Assembly: GCA_030141605.1 (NCBI GenBank)
Contig: JAQGDQ010002369.1
Coordinates: 62,001-126,000, forward strand
Source of the DNA: Tubiluchus corallicola
Lineage: Eukaryota; Priapulida; Priapulimorpha; Priapulimorphida; Tubiluchidae
Length of the DNA: 64,000 nt
Reading direction: 5' to 3'
The notes under the pieces are model-generated. The model was not told where the DNA came from and ran no database searches. It saw only the letters and a program-made list of their open reading frames with translations. Both the position numbers and the translations under genes were made by a program. Of this stretch, positions 42,269 through 51,395 are shown in pieces. Every line of letters begins with the position of its first letter. The first letter of the stretch is position 1.

Positions 42269-43630
42269 ATGAAAAAATTCATCATTGCTCTGGTTGTATT
42301 TGCATGCTCTCTTCAAGCGGAAGAGAAAAAGCCACAAGTGGTCGTATTGGGAAGTGGAGTGGGAGCACTCACTTCTGCGCTTTATATAGCACGTGCCGGA
42401 ATGACTCCGATCGTTATTGAAGGTAGTCAGCCGGGAGGATTGATCTTTCAGTCCCATCTCGTCCAGAATTGGCCAGGTGAAGTGGAGATCTCCGGTCTTG
42501 AACTTGTTCAAAAAATGAGAGAACAGGTCGAAGCAAATGGTGCTATCTTTTTATCATCTGAAGTTAAGGAAATTGATTTTTCCCGCAGACCTTTTACGAT
42601 TCGTGTTCAGGACATTTTCAGAAAAAAAGAGAGAGTCATTCAGGCCGATGCCTGCATCATCGCAATGGGATCCCAGCCGAATTATCTCGGTATTGAAGGG
42701 GAAAGCGCCTACTGGGGACAAGGTGTGACGAATTGCGCAGTTTGTGATGGTCCTCTCTATAGGGGTAAGACTGTTGCTGTTGTTGGCGGGGGAGACTCAG
42801 CTCTTTTAGAAACGGATTATCTTTCCAAGATCGCCAAAGAAGTTCAACTCTTTGTTCGCAGAGACGAATTCAGGACTGTTGAAGATAAGAGAAAGGATGA
42901 AATTCTGGCAAAATCGAATGTGAAGGTGAACTTTCTTACGACAGTGGACGCGATTTTCGGAGATGGAGAAAAAGTGATCTCCGTTTGGACGAAGAAAGGG
43001 GAGGAAGAAGAAGAAGTTCCTGTCGATGGTGTTTTTCTCGCCATCGGATCTCAGCCAAATACGGAAATTTTCAAAGGGAAACTGAAACTGGATGAGAGGG
43101 GATATATTGCCTTAACGAATGATCAACAAACTTCTGTAGAAGGAGTCTTTGCGATCGGCGATATTGTCGATCCTGTTTATAAACAAGCGATCTCTGCTGC
43201 TGGAGACGGTGCCAAAGCTGCCCTGCAGGCTGAGCGATTTGTCGCCCGAGCCGGATCTTGTGTAATGGACCTGGCAAGGTTTGATTTGCAGGAAGCTGAA
43301 AAAGGCAGGGTGAAAGAAGTTGAGAGCCTGGACCAGTTCGAAAAGGAAATCAGTCAAAACGAAGTTCCTGTTCTTGTCGATTTTTATGCAAACTGGTGCG
43401 GTCCCTGCAAGAGGTTGAGCCCCATGTTTGATTCCTGGGCCCAGGATTATGCCGGCAAGGTATCTTTTCTGAAGGTGAATGTTGATGAATTCCGAACCCT
43501 GAGTGAAAAGTACCGGATTACAGGCATGCCGACCCTACTGATGTTCGAAAATGGCAAGGTTGTACAGCGAAAAGTGGGAACGGGGCAAATTGCTCAGTTC
43601 GTCGATGGTTTGGAAAGCAATCTAAGGTAA
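42269..43630 (+). CDS. Thioredoxin reductase-thioredoxin fusion with signal peptide
   Basis: A 453-residue fusion. Residues 1-18 look like a Sec signal (MKKFIIALVVFACSLQAEE). Residues about 22-330 are a thioredoxin reductase: FAD motif VVVLGSGVGALTSALYIARAG, redox pair C156-A-V-C159-DG, NADPH motif VVGGGDSALLE with the arginines FVRRDEFR, and FAIGDIVD. Residues about 345-453 are a thioredoxin with W376-C377-G-P-C380 and GMPTLLMFENG. TrxR-Trx fusions are known in a few bacteria, but such enzymes are normally cytosolic, as they need NADPH. If the signal is used, this would be a self-contained disulfide-reducing unit outside the cytoplasm. It lies between the two sulfatase-fold genes. Confidence 0.88.
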   Translation: MKKFIIALVVFACSLQAEEKKPQVVVLGSGVGALTSALYIARAGMTPIVIEGSQPGGLIFQSHLVQNWPGEVEISGLELVQKMREQVEANGAIFLSSEVKEIDFSRRPFTIRVQDIFRKKERVIQADACIIAMGSQPNYLGIEGESAYWGQGVTNCAVCDGPLYRGKTVAVVGGGDSALLETDYLSKIAKEVQLFVRRDEFRTVEDKRKDEILAKSNVKVNFLTTVDAIFGDGEKVISVWTKKGEEEEEVPVDGVFLAIGSQPNTEIFKGKLKLDERGYIALTNDQQTSVEGVFAIGDIVDPVYKQAISAAGDGAKAALQAERFVARAGSCVMDLARFDLQEAEKGRVKEVESLDQFEKEISQNEVPVLVDFYANWCGPCKRLSPMFDSWAQDYAGKVSFLKVNVDEFRTLSEKYRITGMPTLLMFENGKVVQRKVGTGQIAQFVDGLESNLR

Positions 43631-45544
43631 GGATGGCTCCCCGTTTGAGAAGATCCTCTCAAGGCCGCTTCCAAACTGTTGCTCGATCAAAGATCTTCTT
43701 TCCATATAAGATTCTTCGATGGGCGAGTCCGGATAGTCTCGAATCGAGACGATTTGGATTCGCTTTGATGAAAAAATATCATTCCGGTTTGTAAATCGGG
43801 CAGTCACTTTTCTCTTTCCGTTATGAAGGAAAAATTCGTAGGGAGGACGGGAAGCATTGTATCTTGCAGTGAAGACAAAGGGCCATTTCTTCGAGTCGAA
43901 AATCGAACTTCCTTCAAAGAGATCCTGAGGATAATTCCCTCCTAAGATGTAGTCGAATATGCTGGGGAATATTTCCATTTGGCTGCATAGCTCTTTTGAC
44001 GGGATATCTCTGTCATTTTTTCCAAATTTGAAATAGAGAGGGATGTGGGTCTGCTCATGGGAAAGATGGGAACAATGAAAAATATTGCCCTGCTCATAGA
44101 ACTCCTCTCCATGATCCCCTAATATTACGATGATCGCATCATCATATAGATCTTTTTCCTTCAGCATCTTGATGAAATAACCAAAAAGAGCATCGACGAA
44201 GTGAACGGCATTTCGATAGCGGTTTTTGATTTGATCGATACTCTCTTTACAAGGATTGATCTTGAAATAGTCGATTTCATCACAGATTGGGAAGAATTTT
44301 AGAGGACGTTTCTTCGGCCAGCTATAGTCAAAATGAGTAGCATCCCAGAAGACGACAAAGAGGTTTGAATGATCCTGGACTTGATTTAGATCGAATGTTT
44401 TCTTGAGCTCCCTGATCGTTTTTGCATCCGTTGCGCAAGCTTCAGTAGGATAGTAATGGGGAAAGGTATTGAATTGGTCTGCAAGATAATGTTCTTTACC
44501 AAAAATGATCTGATCCATGTTGTAGTAGCTTAGCATGGCAGAAGAGAAGACATTGATTTGATATCCCATATTCTTCATTAGCTGCATAGGGATGCTTCCA
44601 GATTCCCAGTTGGAATTCCTCACATGGGCCCAATAATGGGGAAATCTTGAATAGAAGATGGAAAACCATGAGTATGGAGTGCAATTGGCATTCGAAAAAG
44701 CATGATCGAATGCGATATTTTCATTCTTGAATTTATAGATGTTCGGGGCTACTTCAGGAGTGATGAAGTCCTCTCTCAGACTCTCTATTACGAAGAGATA
44801 GACATTAGGTCTTAGTGTCGGAGTCAGTTTTGCCTGGGAGATTTTTTCGAGGATTTTCGCTTCATCAGGAGGGTCTTGGGGGCGGAGCGGGTTGTTGATA
44901 TAAATGTGTTTGGGCTGAAGAAAGGTAAACTTCCATGGCAATGCCTGAGCATAGGCATGATAGGCGTCAGGATGGATCACCTTGGATGCGGAAAAATCCC
45001 AGAGGACCATGGCGATCGGGATGCAAAAGAGTCCCTGCACAAAATGGGCCTCCCGGATTCCTAAAGGACGCCGATTTGCAAATCGTTCGGTGATCTTGTA
45101 AAAGAAGATCCCGATCAAAGGAATTATTCCTATGGCAACAAAGATCCCTATCCATGCAAGCAAGGGCAGTCCCGATGCATGGAGCATTTCTAAAAAGTTA
45201 TCGAAGTTTTCATCGAAGACAAAGTCTAACGTATCCCAAAAAGAGAGATCCAGGATCCGATTGACGACAAAATCGATAGGATGGGTCAGTATGAGGAGGA
45301 AAGAAAAGCCGATGTATGCGAAATATGCCTTTCGTGAGAATTTGTGTTTGATCAACCATCCAATGAAAATAAGGACCCCTACCTCGATCACACACTCTGC
45401 TAGCGAATAGAACAAGAAGAAAACTCGGCTGTCCTCATGACCATTGATCAGGTACACCTTGATCGTCGTCAGGATGACCAAAAAAATCAGAATGAAGCCG
45501 AAATAGATGTAGTTGATGCGGATTTTTGGTTCTTGGTCGCTCAT
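43622..45544 (-). CDS. Membrane sulfatase-fold phosphotransferase-like protein 2
   Basis: A 640-residue paralogue of the protein at 40242-42110. Start ATG 45542-45544 follows AGGGAAGA; the longer frame is upstream noise. N-terminal membrane helices (FGFILIFLVILTTIKVYLI, VFFLFYSLAECVIEVGVLIFI and others) precede the catalytic domain with LFVIESLREDFITPEVAPN (Ser in place of Thr at the nucleophile position), FVVFWDATHFDYSW and VILGDHGEEFYEQGNIFHCSHLS. It likely modifies an envelope lipid or glycan. The Thr/Ser difference may mark different chemistry. It overlaps the TrxR-Trx end by nine bases. Confidence 0.75.
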   Translation of the reverse strand: MSDQEPKIRINYIYFGFILIFLVILTTIKVYLINGHEDSRVFFLFYSLAECVIEVGVLIFIGWLIKHKFSRKAYFAYIGFSFLLILTHPIDFVVNRILDLSFWDTLDFVFDENFDNFLEMLHASGLPLLAWIGIFVAIGIIPLIGIFFYKITERFANRRPLGIREAHFVQGLFCIPIAMVLWDFSASKVIHPDAYHAYAQALPWKFTFLQPKHIYINNPLRPQDPPDEAKILEKISQAKLTPTLRPNVYLFVIESLREDFITPEVAPNIYKFKNENIAFDHAFSNANCTPYSWFSIFYSRFPHYWAHVRNSNWESGSIPMQLMKNMGYQINVFSSAMLSYYNMDQIIFGKEHYLADQFNTFPHYYPTEACATDAKTIRELKKTFDLNQVQDHSNLFVVFWDATHFDYSWPKKRPLKFFPICDEIDYFKINPCKESIDQIKNRYRNAVHFVDALFGYFIKMLKEKDLYDDAIIVILGDHGEEFYEQGNIFHCSHLSHEQTHIPLYFKFGKNDRDIPSKELCSQMEIFPSIFDYILGGNYPQDLFEGSSIFDSKKWPFVFTARYNASRPPYEFFLHNGKRKVTARFTNRNDIFSSKRIQIVSIRDYPDSPIEESYMERRSLIEQQFGSGLERIFSNGEPSLP

Positions 45545-45675
45545 TTCTTCCCTAAAAAAAACAGAGATCCCCTTATGTCGCCTTTTAAAACCATTGTTGA
45601 ATCTCGTCAAGGGGAACACCAATATTAGCAAAAAACTTTTCGTGGAATTCCGTCTGCTGTGATAGAATTTCAGCC

Positions 45676-46374
45676 ATGAAATGGATCAAAGACTTCCAGC
45701 TTTTCCTTTTTGATTTCGACGGACTCCTTGTGAATACAGAGTCGGTTCATTTTCAAGCTTATATCAATGTTTGTGCAAAAAGAGGGGGCCAGCTCGATTG
45801 GGACTTTCAGCAGTTTGCGCAATTGGCACATATCAGTGGAGATGCTTTGAAAGAAGCTATTTGTCTGAAGTTTCCCAAACTCTTTGAAAAAGGGCTTCAG
45901 TGGGAAATGTTATATGAGGAGAAGGCTGCTGAGTATATTGATTTGATCCGGGGGAGTCCGGTCAATATGATGTCAGGGGCTGAGAAGTTGCTGGAAGCTC
46001 TTGAAAAAGCAAATATCCGAAGATGCGTCGTGACCAATTCCACAAAACAGCAAACGGATTTAATCCGGGCTAAAATCCCTGTCCTGGATACCATCCCTTA
46101 CTGGATCACACGAGAAGACTACCTGAACAAGAAGCCCCATCCTGAATGTTACCTGCGCGCCATCCAATTATATGGGGAAAAAGGAGACCGGATTATAGGA
46201 TTTGAAGATACCTTGAAAGGATTGAATGCACTTCAGGGGTGTCCTCTTCAGCCTGTGCTGATCTGTCCCTCACATCATCCCCAATTGAATGCGGTCCTAG
46301 GTAGCGAAGTCCTTCATTTCGAATCCTTCAACCAGATTCCCACTGAAAAGATCACTGGTCCTCTCGAAGTCTAA
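45676..46374 (+). CDS. HAD-superfamily phosphatase/phosphomutase
   Basis: A 232-residue HAD-IA protein related to beta-phosphoglucomutase and sugar phosphatases. Motif I is FLFDFDGLLVNTES (nucleophile Asp and acid-base Asp), motif II RRCVVTNSTKQQ, motif III Lys in NKKPHPECYLRAI, and motif IV GFEDTLKGLNAL. The helical cap lies between motifs I and II. Substrate not determined; the cap loop is not diagnostic. It stands alone between two minus-strand clusters. Confidence 0.83.
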   Translation: MKWIKDFQLFLFDFDGLLVNTESVHFQAYINVCAKRGGQLDWDFQQFAQLAHISGDALKEAICLKFPKLFEKGLQWEMLYEEKAAEYIDLIRGSPVNMMSGAEKLLEALEKANIRRCVVTNSTKQQTDLIRAKIPVLDTIPYWITREDYLNKKPHPECYLRAIQLYGEKGDRIIGFEDTLKGLNALQGCPLQPVLICPSHHPQLNAVLGSEVLHFESFNQIPTEKITGPLEV

Positions 46375-46390
46375 TCATTTGAATTTCAGA

Positions 46391-47137
46391 TTAATAATCG
46401 ATGTGGATGAGGAATAGGCCATGCGCTGGAGCAGCCATGGGAGCTTTCCTTCTGTCTTTGGCTTCGAAGATCGCATCGATTAGTTCGGGAGCTATTTTTC
46501 CGGCTGCAACTGTCAATAGAGCTCCTGTGATGTTCCGAACCATCTTGTACAGAAAGCCATCACCTTCAAACTCGAGTCGGACACCATAAGTCTCTTCAAT
46601 GATATCGAGTCGGTAGATTGTCTTGACAGGTTTGTTTGCGGCACATCCACGGCTTGCATCATTAGCAAAAGAAGTAAAATCATGCGTACCGATGAATTTT
46701 TTAGCAGCTCTCCTCATCAGGTCGATATCGAGCTTCTTCTTTACGTGAAGAGAATGTCTTCGGGTGAAGGGATCATGGACCTGGTCGAGATGGAGATGAT
46801 AATGATAGGTTTTTCGCTTTGCACTATATCGTGAATGAAAATCAGAAGGGACTTCTTCGACTTTTTTAACACGGATGTCTTTAGGCAAAAGACCGTTGAT
46901 GGAAACGAGAAAGCGGTTTTGATCGAGATGTTCATCTATAGAAAAATGGGCCACCTGCCCTTTGGCGTGTACGCCCGCATCGGTTCTCCCTGCTCCTGTG
47001 ACATTGATCTTCTCTTTGAAAAGGATTTCAAAAGCATCCTGAATAACTTCCTGAATTGAAGTAGCATTGGGTTGAGTTTGCCATCCTGAATATTCTGATC
47101 CATCATAAGCAATCGTGATCTTATAGAGTCTTTTCAT
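46391..47137 (-). CDS. truA: tRNA pseudouridine synthase A
   Basis: Forms pseudouridine at tRNA positions 38-40. The 248-residue protein has ITIAYDGSEYSGWQ, the catalytic Asp in GAGRTDAGVHAKGQVAHF, NGLLPKDIRV, FHSRYSAKRKTYHYHL, HDFTSFANDAS and LEFEGDGFLYKMVRNITGAL. All key regions are present at normal length. It overlaps the end of ispD by 17 bases, so the two genes share a transcript. Confidence 0.94.
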   Translation of the reverse strand: MKRLYKITIAYDGSEYSGWQTQPNATSIQEVIQDAFEILFKEKINVTGAGRTDAGVHAKGQVAHFSIDEHLDQNRFLVSINGLLPKDIRVKKVEEVPSDFHSRYSAKRKTYHYHLHLDQVHDPFTRRHSLHVKKKLDIDLMRRAAKKFIGTHDFTSFANDASRGCAANKPVKTIYRLDIIEETYGVRLEFEGDGFLYKMVRNITGALLTVAAGKIAPELIDAIFEAKDRRKAPMAAPAHGLFLIHIDY

Positions 47138-47780
47138 AAATCATCTCAGCAAATTCAAGATCTAAGGGAGTTGTGATTTTTAAATTTTTCACAGAACCGG
47201 GAACAATCTGAACCGAACCTTTTACCAGTTCTGCTAAAGCTACATCATCTGTCACAGTCAGTCTTTCTTTCTGGGCTTTTGCAAATCCCTCTTCGAGAAG
47301 ATCTCTGCGAACGACTTGAGGCGTTTGCATCTGCCAAAGAGATTCCCGGGAAATTGTGCCCTCTACTTTTCTTGTTGGATCACATTTTTTTATCGTGTAG
47401 GGAATGGGCGTTCCCAAAGCAGAGGCGCCATGCTTTTTGGCGCTTTCCATTACTTCAAGAATTTCCTTTTTTTGGATGAAGGGCCTGGCCCCATCATGGA
47501 TGCAAATGAACTCTGAGTCCTGGGAGACTTGTTGAAGTCCATTCCAAACAGAATCCTGTCTTCTCTCTCCAGGAGAGGCAAATTGAAAACCTTTTCCAAA
47601 AATCGATGAGTAGTTGGGAGCGCAGACGATAATGATTTCTTCAATTTCATTCATTGATTGAAAAACCCTAAGGCTATGAAAAACAATAGGTTTGTCCTTT
47701 AAGGGGAGATATTGTTTTGGAGTGGAAGAGCCCATCCTCAGACCTTTTCCTCCAGATAGAAAGATCAATGCTGTTTTCAT
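47121..47780 (-). CDS. ispD: 2-C-methyl-D-erythritol 4-phosphate cytidylyltransferase IspD
   Basis: Third step of the MEP isoprenoid pathway: CTP + MEP to CDP-ME. The 219-residue protein has the CTP loop LSGGKGLRMGSSTPKQYLPLKDKPI, the Gly/Arg region GERRQDSVWNGL, FICIHDGARPFI, the GTPIPYTIK stretch and TVTDDVALAE near the C terminus. Start ATG 47780 matches homologues; an ATG six codons upstream is possible and neither has a strong ribosome site. Confidence 0.93.
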   Translation of the reverse strand: MKTALIFLSGGKGLRMGSSTPKQYLPLKDKPIVFHSLRVFQSMNEIEEIIIVCAPNYSSIFGKGFQFASPGERRQDSVWNGLQQVSQDSEFICIHDGARPFIQKKEILEVMESAKKHGASALGTPIPYTIKKCDPTRKVEGTISRESLWQMQTPQVVRRDLLEEGFAKAQKERLTVTDDVALAELVKGSVQIVPGSVKNLKITTPLDLEFAEMIYEKTL

Positions 47781-47850
47781 AGAGGAAAAAGGTAGCATAG
47801 ATCAGTGATTAAAAAAAGCGTGCAAGTAAGCCTAAATAGGAGAAATTTTT

Positions 47851-47891
47851 TGAAAAAAAGAGAAGACAAGCGGGCCCCCTAAGGAGCCCGC
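47851..47891 (-). terminator. Rho-independent terminator of the SWIB gene
   Basis: On the minus strand GCGGGC and GCCCGC pair around TCCTTAGGGG, followed within ten bases by the run CTTTTTTTC. It lies just seven bases after the SWIB stop codon. It would isolate this gene from ispD and truA. Confidence 0.78.
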
Positions 47892-47897
47892 AAGTCA

Positions 47898-48158
47898 TTA
47901 AGATAGATGCTTGTTAACAAGCTTAGTCATTTGAAACATATTGACAGCTTTATTAGTGCCGAATACTTTTCCCAAATTTTCATCAGGATTGATGTTTCTT
48001 TTGTTCTTTGGATCTTGCAGCTTATTTTTTTTGATATAAGCCCAAAGTTTTTTCGTGACCTCTGTTCGCGGCATAGGTCCTTTCCCTACAACAGCAGCAA
48101 GGGAATCACTTATTTTCATTGGTTGCATGAATTTCTTGTTTTGTTGTCTTGCAGCCAT
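47898..48158 (-). CDS. SWIB/MDM2 domain protein
   Basis: An 86-residue stand-alone SWIB domain, a chromatin-associated fold that in bacteria is largely restricted to Chlamydiae. ATG 48156-48158 follows AAAGGAGTTAGGAAT. Conserved features: basic start MAARQQNKKFMQPMKIS, LAAVVGKGPMPRTEVTKKLWAYIKKNKLQD, KRNINPDENLGKVFG and TNKAVNMFQMTKLVNKHL. In Chlamydia the matching small protein is fused to topoisomerase or free. Its role is uncertain, probably DNA binding or compaction in the resting stage. Monocistronic with its own terminator. Confidence 0.92.
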   Translation of the reverse strand: MAARQQNKKFMQPMKISDSLAAVVGKGPMPRTEVTKKLWAYIKKNKLQDPKNKRNINPDENLGKVFGTNKAVNMFQMTKLVNKHLS

Positions 48159-48382
48159 ATTCCTAACTCCTTTGAAATGTCTCAAGGTATTCACATACTC
48201 ACAGTAAGAACTCTTTTATCTCCCTTGGGGTTTTATAGTCAAAAAAAATCGTGAGAATTTTTTTTCGTACCGGTTTTGAGATTGATGCGTTAGTATATAC
48301 TACTTCCGGCTGAAAGGAGTATAGTTCAGGAGATTTGCTTTACCCTTTTTGTTGGATAAGTTCCATGTGCCAGTAGGGTGAG

Positions 48383-50578
48383 ATGATTTTTCGGATCTTT
48401 CTTTTAGCCATTTCCTGCTGTGTAAATATAGCCGAGGCATATGAAGCAACTCAACATCGCGCAAACACTCCTTCTTTGGAAACGATTCTCATGGGAGATA
48501 GAATGAATTTCGAGGATAAAATTCACAACCTGACATCTTTCGTACACGATATACAGGAAACACCTTCCATCATTGGAAAAATAGAAATTCTGGATCGACA
48601 TCCCAACGTGAAAGAGTTTAACGATAGAAATGAGTTCTCTTTTTCCGGGATGGACCCTTCTTCCGTGCTAGTGTGCAAAGAAATCATTGCTCTAGATCAA
48701 GATCGATATCTTTTCAACCATTGGGAACCGGGCGAAGTTCTAAAGATCATTCCCCAGCTCCTGCAGATCGAAGATTTTTATCAAGACCTTGGTGGAATCC
48801 TCGGTTATCACCTTCAGATGCTCAAGCTTCTTCAAAAATCAGAAACGACAAGAGAAGGGATGCGTTTCTTCCCTCCCACTTTCCTCGATATTAGAGAAGA
48901 AAATGAAGAAGTGCGGCAAGCAGTGCTTTGGGGATTGGAATCATTGCCTTTGATGGCAGAGTTCTATCCTTTGGGAGGCGCTGCTGACAGACTTCACCTC
49001 GTGGATGAAAAAACAGGGTCTGAGCTTCCTGCTGCCAAATTGGAATTTCTAGGAAGAACATTATTGGAGCATCTGATTTCTGATTTGGAAGGAAGAGAGA
49101 ATCTCTACGCCAAAATTTTCGGTAAAAAGATCACTACTCCTGTTGTGATCATGAGCTCCCAGGAAAAAAATAATCATCGTCATGTACTCGATATATGCGA
49201 GGAAAAAAACTGGTTTGGCAGAGGCAAAGAAAATTTCTTTATTTTCATCCAGCCTTTAGTTCCCACGCTCACTGAAGAAGGCAACTGGTGTATGAAATCA
49301 AAAGGGGAAATGCTCATGAAGCCTGGAGGGCATGGTGCTCTTTGGAAGCTGGCGAAAGATAAAGGCGCTCTTCGCTGGTTGAAAGAGAAAGGCAGAAGCA
49401 AAGCAGTGATACGACAGATCAATAATCCTTTGGCTGGACTGGATTACGGCCTGCTCGCTTTTGCTGGATGGGGGTGCAAACAAAAACAGCATTTTGGTTT
49501 TAGCTCCTGCCCAAGACTTGTAGGTGCCGCTGAAGGAGTCAACCTTCTCGTCGAAAAAAGAAGTGAAGATGGTTATCAGTTTTTCCTAACCAATATTGAG
49601 TATTGCGACTTCGAAAAGTGGGGAATCGAGGACATTCCCGAGAAGGGAGGAGGGAAATATTCCCAATTTTCGTCGAATACAAATATCTTATTCGCCGATT
49701 TGGATGCCATTGATAAGGCAGTGGGAAATTGTCCTTTTCCTGGGATGCTTATCAACCTCAAAGACGTTTCTATAGGAGGCAGAGAGATAAAGGTCGCAAG
49801 ACTGGAATCTACCATGCAGAACATAGCTGATGCACTAACAGAAACATCTCTTTCTTCTTTTGAAGAAGGATTCAAAATTTCAAAGACGTTTGCCTGCTAT
49901 AATCATCGACGTAAAACGATTTCACCTGCAAAAAGAGCATACATTTCCGGGCGTACATCTATGGAGACGCCGGAAAGAGCTCTTTATGATCTTCACCAAA
50001 GCTTTGAGGATCTCTTAACGAACTATTGCCACTTCGATGTTCCGCAAGAAAATGAGTTTGAAACATATCTGTCGGATGGTCCGTCTGTCCTCTATTCGTT
50101 TCATCCCACATTAGGTCCTCTTTTTTCAGTCATTAGCCAGAAAATCAAAGGAGGGAAAATACATCCTTTCAGTGAAATGAGATTTGAAATTTCTGAATTA
50201 GAGGTTTTGGATCTTGAGCTTAAAGGAAGCCTTGTTGTCTCTGCTGATACTCTGACTGGCAAAGACTGTGGAAAATGCACCCTACGCCACGTAAAGGTAG
50301 AAAATGAAGGGATCGACTGGAATGCTTCGAAGCATATTTGGAAGGGGTATCCCCAAAGAAAAGAAAACGTGGAGATCGTTCTGCATGGAAATGGAGAATT
50401 TCATGCTGAAAATGTCACATTCCGTGGCTCTCACCATTTTGAAGTAGAAGATGGGCAGAGGATGATCGCACGCGAAGAGGGGGGAGAGATTCAAGTAGAA
50501 ATCGAGCGGATCGAAAAGCCAACCTGGTCTTGGAAAATCACTGTGCAGGACTCTTCCCGGATTGTCTTGAGCAAATAA
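48383..50578 (+). CDS. UDP-sugar pyrophosphorylase-like (UDPGP family) protein with N-terminal signal
   Basis: A 731-residue protein of the UDPGP nucleotidyltransferase superfamily, which makes UDP-sugars from UTP and sugar 1-phosphate. Seen are the nucleotide loop FYPLGGAADRLHL (195-206), MSSQ (257-260), the P-G-G-H-G segment KPGGHGALW (313-321), the Q-x-N-N-P-L-A-G-L-D segment (345-354), GAAEGVN and the Glu strand NIEYCDF. A C-terminal beta-rich domain follows (about residues 580-731, repeated short strands), as in plant USP/UAGPase enzymes. The first 19 residues are hydrophobic, MIFRIFLLAISCCVNIAEA, resembling a signal peptide, which is odd for a UTP-using enzyme. The nucleotide loop lacks the usual Thr/Arg. 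Confidence 0.68.
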   Translation: MIFRIFLLAISCCVNIAEAYEATQHRANTPSLETILMGDRMNFEDKIHNLTSFVHDIQETPSIIGKIEILDRHPNVKEFNDRNEFSFSGMDPSSVLVCKEIIALDQDRYLFNHWEPGEVLKIIPQLLQIEDFYQDLGGILGYHLQMLKLLQKSETTREGMRFFPPTFLDIREENEEVRQAVLWGLESLPLMAEFYPLGGAADRLHLVDEKTGSELPAAKLEFLGRTLLEHLISDLEGRENLYAKIFGKKITTPVVIMSSQEKNNHRHVLDICEEKNWFGRGKENFFIFIQPLVPTLTEEGNWCMKSKGEMLMKPGGHGALWKLAKDKGALRWLKEKGRSKAVIRQINNPLAGLDYGLLAFAGWGCKQKQHFGFSSCPRLVGAAEGVNLLVEKRSEDGYQFFLTNIEYCDFEKWGIEDIPEKGGGKYSQFSSNTNILFADLDAIDKAVGNCPFPGMLINLKDVSIGGREIKVARLESTMQNIADALTETSLSSFEEGFKISKTFACYNHRRKTISPAKRAYISGRTSMETPERALYDLHQSFEDLLTNYCHFDVPQENEFETYLSDGPSVLYSFHPTLGPLFSVISQKIKGGKIHPFSEMRFEISELEVLDLELKGSLVVSADTLTGKDCGKCTLRHVKVENEGIDWNASKHIWKGYPQRKENVEIVLHGNGEFHAENVTFRGSHHFEVEDGQRMIAREEGGEIQVEIERIEKPTWSWKITVQDSSRIVLSK

Positions 50579-50618
50579 AATTTATATCGATTCTTGAATC
50601 ACGTTGGGAATAAAAAAA

Positions 50619-50647
50619 GGCGGTAATGGAGATTACCGCCCTTTTTT
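50619..50647. terminator. Bidirectional rho-independent terminator
   Basis: GGCGGTAAT-GGAG-ATTACCGCC is a perfect nine-base stem, flanked by AAAAAAA on the left and CTTTTTT on the right. It lies between the plus-strand UDPGP-like gene and the minus-strand gene at 50674, so it can end both. Confidence 0.85.
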
Positions 50648-50673
50648 ATTTCAAAAATTATTATGAAAAAGAC

Positions 50674-51033
50674 TTAAGCAGTTTTTTCAGTGTTTCTGCA
50701 GCAAAGAGCGTAGCCAATTGCGAGAGCAGCTAGAGTAGCTGCAGCGCCAATGCCCGCTGCTTTCATTTCTTGAGGGTGTGTAGAAACATAATCTTTGATG
50801 ATATGGAAATTTCTTACAGTCCATTCTTTTGCTGTACAGAAACTACCTTTTACAAAGTTTGAAACAACAGAAAAAGCTTCACTTGCGATCGACCCGATTT
50901 TTTTTAATAGATCACCGGCATGTTGACCCACAACAGTTACAGTTCGTTTCATCCATTGTGCAGCTTGACTGGCGGACTCAGATGCTTGATGGCAAAAGCC
51001 CTTCATTGTGCTTTGCACGTCTGCTACGTTCAT
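50674..51033 (-). CDS. Small C-terminally anchored protein
   Basis: A 119-residue protein of no recognised family, starting at ATG 51031-51033 after a very strong TAGGAGGTTCTA. Its first about 85 residues are amphipathic helices (QASESASQAAQWMKRTVTVV, LLKKIGSIASEAFSVVSNFV), followed by a Gly/Ala-rich membrane helix (AAGIGAAATLAALAIGYALCC) and a short polar tail. This tail-anchor shape occurs in small chlamydial envelope and stress proteins. It has a shared terminator with its convergent neighbour. Confidence 0.6.
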   Translation of the reverse strand: MNVADVQSTMKGFCHQASESASQAAQWMKRTVTVVGQHAGDLLKKIGSIASEAFSVVSNFVKGSFCTAKEWTVRNFHIIKDYVSTHPQEMKAAGIGAAATLAALAIGYALCCRNTEKTA

Positions 51034-51395
51034 TAGAACCTCCTAATAGAGTTTATATATGTATAGTACCTTGAAGCTATCCCTTGATAAGAAGCGTCTC
51101 CAGATATCCTTTACTCTAACTTTTTTCAAAACCGTTTCGAAAAAAGCCAAAGCTATTTGAAGACAGCCCCTTTAAAATCGGCGGATATTATATGTTACAT
51201 TTGATTAATGTAAAGAGCTGGTAAACTTTTAATAAAAGTCTTTACAGTTAGTTTGTTTTTCGTTTGTAGAAAAGTTCTTTTTGGGAACACCTGCACCAGG
51301 CCGACAGAAAGCTTTTTGAGAGATAGGTTTTTTTGACTTTATTCATTTTTTTCGATAAAAGACAGGTTCAAAGATCCTTTTTTTTGGAGAAAACC
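51034..51395. other. Intergenic region, 362 bases, no gene seen
   Basis: AT-rich gap between divergent genes. It holds short inverted repeats TTTTTTCAAAACCGTTTCGAAAAAA (near 51120-51144; base pairs at the ends) and TTACATT-TGATT-AATGTAA (51195-51213), candidate operators. There is no open frame of worth. It must hold promoters for both neighbours, but none is convincing. Confidence 0.5.
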
